DNA of 64,000 nucleotides from an uncultured Anaerofilum sp. Lineage in GTDB: Bacteria > Bacillota > Clostridia > Oscillospirales > Ruminococcaceae. Of this stretch, positions 59,591 to 64,000 are shown in pieces. Under the pieces are notes generated by a model that made no database searches, was not told where the DNA came from, and saw only the letters and a list, made by a program, of their open reading frames with translations. The translations under genes were made by a program, and so were the position numbers. The stretch's first letter is position 1; each line of letters starts with the position of its first letter. The stretch spans positions 1-64,000 of the forward strand of contig CALWZC010000012.1 in assembly GCA_944385935.1 (NCBI GenBank). Direction: 5' to 3'.

Positions 59591-60121
59591 TTACTCCTGA
59601 GTTTCAAGAGAAAAAGTTGCTTCAATAGTTCCTGTTCCCAGTTTATCCTTTAATCCAGAGGAATCACTAATTTTTGCCAATTTGGTGAAGTTCCAAGAAT
59701 TTACCCCATAGTAAATGGTAATTTGGTTGCCTTGATATAATATTATGTCTCCCGGCTCAGTTGTAATTTTTGCATCTGTGCGGGTTAGTGTTGTTCCGAG
59801 AGGGCCAACCTTTTCAAACCCACCATAGTCCTTCATTGTAATTGTAATGGGGCCTTCTGCAAGCAATTCTCTAAATTCTTCCGCTGAAGGATTATCTGCA
59901 AAAGCTGCATAAAATGTATGTTCACCAATGGTAATTTTCAAAGAGCAATCCTCCTGATTTAACTCTGTTGTTTCTATGTCCTGACTAATAGAAGATTCTT
60001 GTTCCAATGCCGCAGAGGATGGGGAAGTGGATTCTTTGACAAAATTGCTTTCCTCGCTATGGCAACCAGAAAGTGTAAGAATCATAAAAAGAATGAAAAG
60101 CCCTTTTATCACCAGAATCAT
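59591..60121 (-). CDS. cyclophilin-like lipoprotein
   Basis: A 176-residue lipoprotein with signal peptide and lipobox LSGC (Cys at residue 20). A Ser/Glu-rich linker leads to a cyclophilin-like beta-barrel domain (about 60-172: [55 protein letters not shown]). This domain group is seen with LysR-regulated redox genes; peptidyl-prolyl isomerase activity is not established. It overlaps the acetyltransferase gene by 4 bases. Confidence 0.83.
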   Translation of the reverse strand: MILVIKGLFILFMILTLSGCHSEESNFVKESTSPSSAALEQESSISQDIETTELNQEDCSLKITIGEHTFYAAFADNPSAEEFRELLAEGPITITMKDYGGFEKVGPLGTTLTRTDAKITTEPGDIILYQGNQITIYYGVNSWNFTKLAKISDSSGLKDKLGTGTIEATFSLETQE

Positions 60122-60732
60122 ACCTCACATTCTTGGCTCATATTTAGTGATTCCATAGAAAAATCCTCCTTTATATATCGCATAACTTTTGCAGGTACAC
60201 CACCAACAATGGTATTTTCAGGTACATCTTTTGTGACAACAGCACCAGCTGCAACGATGGCACCATCACCAATGGTAACACCGGGAAGAATGGTTGAATT
60301 GGAACCAATCCATACATTTTCCCCAATGTGGATAGGTTTGGGAATCATTGTACTTCGCTGATTTGGTGACATGGCATGATTCAAAGTAGCCAAAACCACA
60401 TTGTGTCCAATTAGCACACCATTTCCAATAAAAATACCCCCTTGGTCTTGGAATTTACATCCCATATTGATGAACACACCTTTGCCAATAGTAATATTTT
60501 TTCCGCAATCGGTGTAGAATGGGGGAAACAATCCAAAACTTTCGTCTACTTCCTTTCCAATTAGTTTGGAAAACAGGGCTCGTAACTCAGAGGGCTCATG
60601 ATACCCTGTGTTTATTTCTGTGGTAATCTTCAATGCCTCTTGACTTACAGTATGCATATATACATGCGTATCGCTGCCGCCTATAACTGGTGTACCACTA
60701 TTCAAATGCTCTAAAAATTCTCTAAGCTCCAT
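60118..60732 (-). CDS. sugar O-acetyltransferase, left-handed beta-helix
   Basis: A 204-residue maltose/galactoside acetyltransferase-type enzyme. The hexapeptide-repeat region (about 85-185) has [40 protein letters not shown] with the catalytic His, and [20 protein letters not shown]. It should transfer acetyl from acetyl-CoA to a sugar hydroxyl. It is the first gene of the operon divergent from the second LysR gene. GGAGG precedes the ATG. Confidence 0.9.
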   Translation of the reverse strand: MELREFLEHLNSGTPVIGGSDTHVYMHTVSQEALKITTEINTGYHEPSELRALFSKLIGKEVDESFGLFPPFYTDCGKNITIGKGVFINMGCKFQDQGGIFIGNGVLIGHNVVLATLNHAMSPNQRSTMIPKPIHIGENVWIGSNSTILPGVTIGDGAIVAAGAVVTKDVPENTIVGGVPAKVMRYIKEDFSMESLNMSQECEV

Positions 60733-60765
60733 TTTTTCCTCCAGATATATTTCTTCTATAAAATC

Positions 60766-60794
60766 AGTATATCACCGCTGTTTTTCTATATCAA
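60766..60794 (-). promoter_or_regulatory. promoter of the acetyltransferase operon
   Basis: Minus-strand TTGATA, 17 bp and TATACT, about 34 bases before the acetyltransferase ATG. Confidence 0.7.
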
Positions 60795-60816
60795 ATACCT
60801 ATAAAGAATAGTGAAT

Positions 60817-60833
60817 TATGCTTGATAGGCATA
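60817..60833. promoter_or_regulatory. candidate LysR box
   Basis: TATGC-N7-GCATA, which contains the T-N11-A pattern of LysR binding sites. It lies 22 bases upstream of the acetyltransferase -35 and 39 bases before the divergent LysR ATG, the usual place for such a site. Confidence 0.6.
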
Positions 60834-60871
60834 GAAATTTGTGGTACTCTCTGGTTGTAGGAGGGATACTT

Positions 60872-61765
60872 ATGGAACTAAGAGTATTACAATATTTTCT
60901 TGCAGTGGCAAAAGAGCAAAATATATCAGCGGCAGCACAGTCATTGCATCTTACACAGCCAACTTTATCCAGACAACTAAAGGAATTGGAAGAGCAATTA
61001 GGGAAGCAGTTGATGATTCGAGGCAATCGAAAGATTACATTGACAGAAGAAGGAATGCTTTTACGAAAAAGAGCAGAGGAAATTCTCGACCTAGTGGGGC
61101 GTACTGAAAAAGAGGTTATGCAATCTGGCGATACTATAAGTGGAGATATTTATATCGGCACTGGTGAAACAGATGGCATGCGACAGATTGCAAAAACAGC
61201 AAACATCCTTCAACAAAGCTATCCCAATATTCATTTTCACATTGTCAGCGGAGATGCTATGGATGTTTGTGAACGCCTTGACAAAGGATTGTTAGACTTC
61301 GGCATTCTTTTGGGGGATATTGATAAGGTAAAGTATAACTACATAGAATTGCCTATGAAAGATACATGGGGTGTTTTAATGCGCTGCAATAGCCCTTTGA
61401 CAAAAAAGGAGTGTATTTCACCAGAAGATTTATGGGATAAGCCTTTAATACTTTCCAGACAAGTGGATAATAAAAGCGGCCTGTATCGGTGGCTAAAAAA
61501 AGAACCCAACGAATTGTACACCGTAGCTACTTACAATTTAATCTACAATGCCTCTTTGATGGTGGATGAAGGAATGGGCTATGCCTTTGCTCTGGATAAA
61601 CTCATTAACACCACAGGCAGCACCCTTTGTTTTCGCCCTTTAAAACCACAGCTGAAATTGGGAATGTATTTGGTATGGAAAAAGTACCAGACATTTTCCA
61701 AAGCTGCTGAGTTGTTTCTGGAAAATCTACAAAAAAACCTAACTGATTATTCAGATGAATCATAG
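60872..61765 (+). CDS. LysR-family transcriptional regulator
   Basis: A 297-residue regulator starting MELRVLQYFLAVAKEQNISA, with helix-turn-helix LHLTQPTLSRQLKELEEQLG and an effector-binding domain from about residue 90. It is divergent from the acetyltransferase/cyclophilin/CMD-cupin operon, which it probably regulates. It is a paralogue of the LysR at 37698. ATG 60872 has AGGAGGG upstream; the longer frame from 60818 crosses the LysR box and is rejected. Confidence 0.92.
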   Translation: MELRVLQYFLAVAKEQNISAAAQSLHLTQPTLSRQLKELEEQLGKQLMIRGNRKITLTEEGMLLRKRAEEILDLVGRTEKEVMQSGDTISGDIYIGTGETDGMRQIAKTANILQQSYPNIHFHIVSGDAMDVCERLDKGLLDFGILLGDIDKVKYNYIELPMKDTWGVLMRCNSPLTKKECISPEDLWDKPLILSRQVDNKSGLYRWLKKEPNELYTVATYNLIYNASLMVDEGMGYAFALDKLINTTGSTLCFRPLKPQLKLGMYLVWKKYQTFSKAAELFLENLQKNLTDYSDES

Positions 61766-61914
61766 GATATACATTTTGTAATGTGATTGTATAAGTGAAT
61801 TCTTATAAAATATTTAGCGAAATTAGTTTATATATAATTTTAAACATCACAAAGCTGAATAATCCAGCAAAAAATTCCCATACTTTTCCACACTGGGAAA
61901 GGAGGAAAACTACT

Positions 61915-63522
61915 ATGAAAGAAAAAAGACTACTGTGGGTATATGGGGCTTTTTTGCTTTTATTTTTGGGAATTGTAGCAAGATTATACTTGTTAGCATC
62001 CAACCAAAACTACGCCGAAAATGCAAGAAACCAAACCATAACAACTTTAGAGCTTCCCAGCAAAAGGGGACAAATTTACGATGTAAACAAAAATCCACTT
62101 ACCGGCATTATACAGCAGTGGTATGCTTTAGCTTTGCCCGGAGATGATAGCTATGTAAAACTATTCCGCTATGTTCCTTATCAAAGCCAAACCGAACTAT
62201 ATCAACGAGCAAGTACAGCAGCCACTCCTTTTCTAATTCCAGTACAACAAGACCTAACACAAAAGGGGATTTTTTCGGTAGCTGAAAAAAAGAGGGAATT
62301 TCCCTTACCCATTGCAGTGCACATTTTGGGATATGTAAACCAAGAGGGACATGGAGTGTCTGGAGTAGAACAAGCATTTGATGATATTTTATACCAGCCC
62401 CAAGGAGATGTAGTTCGTTGTGCAACTACTGCTAGAGGTTCTTTGATGGAAGATACCAGTCCTTTGCTTCAAACAGTACCAACCAGCCAACAGGGAGTAC
62501 AACTTACCATTGACACAGCTGTACAAAGAATTGCAGAGGGAGTAGCAACGGACAAAATGCAGCAGGGGGCAATCCTTATTTTAGATACAGCCACATCAGA
62601 AATTCGGGCAGCCGTAAGTATGCCCACTTTTGACCCTTTGAATATACAAAAAAGCATAGAGGCAGAGGATACATCCCTTATCAACCGCAATTTCTCGGCG
62701 TTTAATGTGGGTTCTGTATTCAAACCACTATTGGCAGCACAAGCATTGGAACAAGGATGGAATCCAGAGGACGTGTATGAGTGCAAAGGCTGGATAGATG
62801 TAGATGGTCAAATTTATCGGTGTGTAGATGGTGTTGCTCATGGTACCATCAATATGTCACAGGCGATTGCACAAAGCTGCAACTGTTATTTTGTGCAGTT
62901 GGGTCAATGGCTTGGTGCAAATCAGGCCTTATCCATTGCACAACAGGCGGGATTTGGAAAACCTTTGTATTTTGATGCAGCTCTAAAAAGTGCTTCGGGA
63001 ACATTGCCTACTATGGAACAACTGGAATCCAGTGGTGAGTTGGCAAACTTCAGCTTTGGACAGGGAAAATTTACAGCTACCCCTGTACAGGTAGCTGCAA
63101 TGATGAATGTTTTTGCCAATGAGGGGATGTACCGACAACCCACATTGATAAAAGGCTTAATCAATGAGGGGACTGGAACATTGGAACCATCTTTGTATTT
63201 TGAGCAAGAAAAACAAATCATTTCAAAAGAAAGCTGCAAACTGGTAAAATCTATGCTGCAAGGTGTAGTAAATGAAGGATTAGGACAAAAGGCATCACCC
63301 ACTTTTGGAGGTGCCGCAGGAAAAACAGGCACTGCCCAAACAGGTCGATTTAATGAGGATGAAAAAGAACTGACAGATGTGTGGTTTGCTGGTTTTTGGC
63401 CCGCAAAAACCCCACGATACACAATTGTTGTTCTTTTGGATTCCACATTGCAGGGAAGTGCAAAAGCCGCCGAGATTTTTGCAGAACTGTGCAATGCTTT
63501 GGAATATTTACAACCATCTTAA
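61915..63522 (+). CDS. penicillin-binding protein, class B transpeptidase
   Basis: A 535-residue enzyme that cross-links peptidoglycan. One N-terminal membrane anchor (LLWVYGAFLLLFLGIVARLY, residues 5-24) is followed by the dimerisation domain (RGQIYDVNKNPL) and the transpeptidase domain with S267-V-F-K270, S321-C-N323 and K470-T-G472. It is similar to SpoVD/FtsI/PBP2-type proteins and somewhat short for them, with no PASTA domain. GGAGG 9 bases before ATG 61915 sets the start. In a spore former it could act in division or cortex synthesis; the context does not decide. Confidence 0.9.
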   Translation: MKEKRLLWVYGAFLLLFLGIVARLYLLASNQNYAENARNQTITTLELPSKRGQIYDVNKNPLTGIIQQWYALALPGDDSYVKLFRYVPYQSQTELYQRASTAATPFLIPVQQDLTQKGIFSVAEKKREFPLPIAVHILGYVNQEGHGVSGVEQAFDDILYQPQGDVVRCATTARGSLMEDTSPLLQTVPTSQQGVQLTIDTAVQRIAEGVATDKMQQGAILILDTATSEIRAAVSMPTFDPLNIQKSIEAEDTSLINRNFSAFNVGSVFKPLLAAQALEQGWNPEDVYECKGWIDVDGQIYRCVDGVAHGTINMSQAIAQSCNCYFVQLGQWLGANQALSIAQQAGFGKPLYFDAALKSASGTLPTMEQLESSGELANFSFGQGKFTATPVQVAAMMNVFANEGMYRQPTLIKGLINEGTGTLEPSLYFEQEKQIISKESCKLVKSMLQGVVNEGLGQKASPTFGGAAGKTGTAQTGRFNEDEKELTDVWFAGFWPAKTPRYTIVVLLDSTLQGSAKAAEIFAELCNALEYLQPS

Positions 63523-63545
63523 AAACTTTTATTGTATAGCAAAAC

Positions 63546-63582
63546 AGCAGGCTATTGAAACTCAATGTTTCAATAGCCTGCT
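63546..63582. terminator. bidirectional terminator between the PBP and ABC genes
   Basis: Perfect 16-bp stem AGCAGGCTATTGAAAC/GTTTCAATAGCCTGCT, 5-base loop. On the minus strand it is followed by TTTTG. Confidence 0.75.
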
Positions 63583-63606
63583 GCTACATGATTACAGATA
63601 AAAAAT

Positions 63607-64000
63607 TTATTCCAATTCAAATGCACCAGTATAAAGCTGGTAGTATTGTCCTTTTTGTGCTAGCAATTCCTCATGATTGCCACGCTCAATAATGCGACCA
63701 TGGTCTAAAACAATAATTACATCGGAATTTTTAACAGTGGACAAACGGTGTGCAATAACAAATACAGTCCGGCCTTCCATAAGTGCATCCATTCCACGCT
63801 GTACAATCGCCTCGGTTCTGGTATCGATGGAAGAAGTAGCTTCATCCAAAATCATAACAGGAGGGTCTGCCACAGCAGCACGAGCAATGGAAAGCAACTG
63901 CCGCTGTCCTTGAGAAAGGTTTGCGCCGTTTTCGGTCAACATGGTTTCGTAACCATTTGGAAGCCTTGTAATAAAATCATCTGCACCTGCTAGTTTTGCA
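63607..64000 (-). CDS. ABC exporter ATPase domain, C-terminal part
   Basis: The last 131 codons of an ABC exporter, open to the right edge. It shows the stretch LAGADDFITRLPNGYET, the signature LSQGQRQLLSIARA, Walker B VMILDEATSSID and the H-loop His in VIAHRLSTV, ending in YYQLYTGAFELE. This is the MsbA/LmrA-like fused permease-ATPase class of multidrug or lipid exporters. The membrane domain lies outside the window, so substrate and partner are unknown. Confidence 0.93.
   Translation of the reverse strand, partial: AKLAGADDFITRLPNGYETMLTENGANLSQGQRQLLSIARAAVADPPVMILDEATSSIDTRTEAIVQRGMDALMEGRTVFVIAHRLSTVKNSDVIIVLDHGRIIERGNHEELLAQKGQYYQLYTGAFELE

Overview
The window looks like part of a chromosome from a spore-forming, anaerobic, low-GC Firmicute (class Clostridia, probably a gut-type organism). 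The evidence is indirect: a complete GerA/GerB/GerC-type germinant receptor operon, a YlmC/YmxH sporulation protein, a DUF421/DUF4363 pair, a siroheme nitrite/sulfite reductase, a secondary alcohol dehydrogenase very close to the Clostridium beijerinckii/Thermoanaerobacter enzyme, strong AGGAGG ribosome sites, sigma-A promoters with 17-bp spacers and many hairpin-plus-U-run terminators. I see no phage, insertion sequence or CRISPR array.

Layout. 1-3700: the start of rpsF, an ECF sigma factor with its DUF4179 membrane anti-sigma partner, and a divergent CARF-DUF1887 nuclease-like gene. 3700-7700: an aldo/keto reductase, an M42 peptidase, a uracil permease, then tRNA-Asp and tRNA-Phe. 7700-17200: an ABC exporter operon with a lipoprotein, a lysine-riboswitch-controlled amino acid permease plus amidohydrolase operon, and a MATE transporter behind an unclassified attenuator leader. 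17200-25800: DUF4363/DUF421, the ger operon, secondary alcohol dehydrogenase (28-bp palindrome at its promoter), an unknown Gln-rich protein, a HAD hydrolase and YlmC. 25800-36400: nitrite/sulfite reductase, arsenate reductase, an RluA-type pseudouridine synthase, AIM24, asparaginase and two DUF5107/TPR paralogues.

36500-41000 is a worn accessory stretch: a frameshifted AraC regulator, a LacI helix-turn-helix remnant with an in-frame TAG, an intact LysR gene, two frameshifted flavodoxin genes (one carrying a perfect 60-bp tandem duplication) and an intact aldo/keto reductase. The LysR gene and the flavodoxin promoter share a TTAGAC/GTCTAA inverted repeat. 41000-49900: TelA, an aconitase-like hydratase, a BaiN-type flavoprotein, a second sigma/anti-sigma operon that begins with a secreted calcium-loop repeat protein, a peptide deformylase variant, an ArsC/Spx protein and TrmO. 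49950-55600: a three-gene unit of a small membrane protein, an Hsp70 and a 1077-residue J-domain protein with HPE in place of HPD.

55700-58130 is a queuosine-salvage operon led by a preQ1-I riboswitch: nucleoside hydrolase (QueK-like), an ECF transporter S component (QrtT-like) and a short-chain dehydrogenase with no assigned role. 58200-61800: an SdpI-family protein and a second LysR-linked redox operon (acetyltransferase, cyclophilin-like lipoprotein, carboxymuconolactone decarboxylase-cupin fusion). The window closes with a penicillin-binding protein and the C-terminal part of an ABC exporter.

The best candidates for something undescribed are the Hsp70/HPE-J-protein unit, the dehydrogenase in the preQ1-regulated operon, the tandem-hairpin leader of the MATE gene, the sigma operon with the calcium-repeat protein, and the stand-alone CARF nuclease. 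All functions are inferred by reading the sequence; no database search was run.
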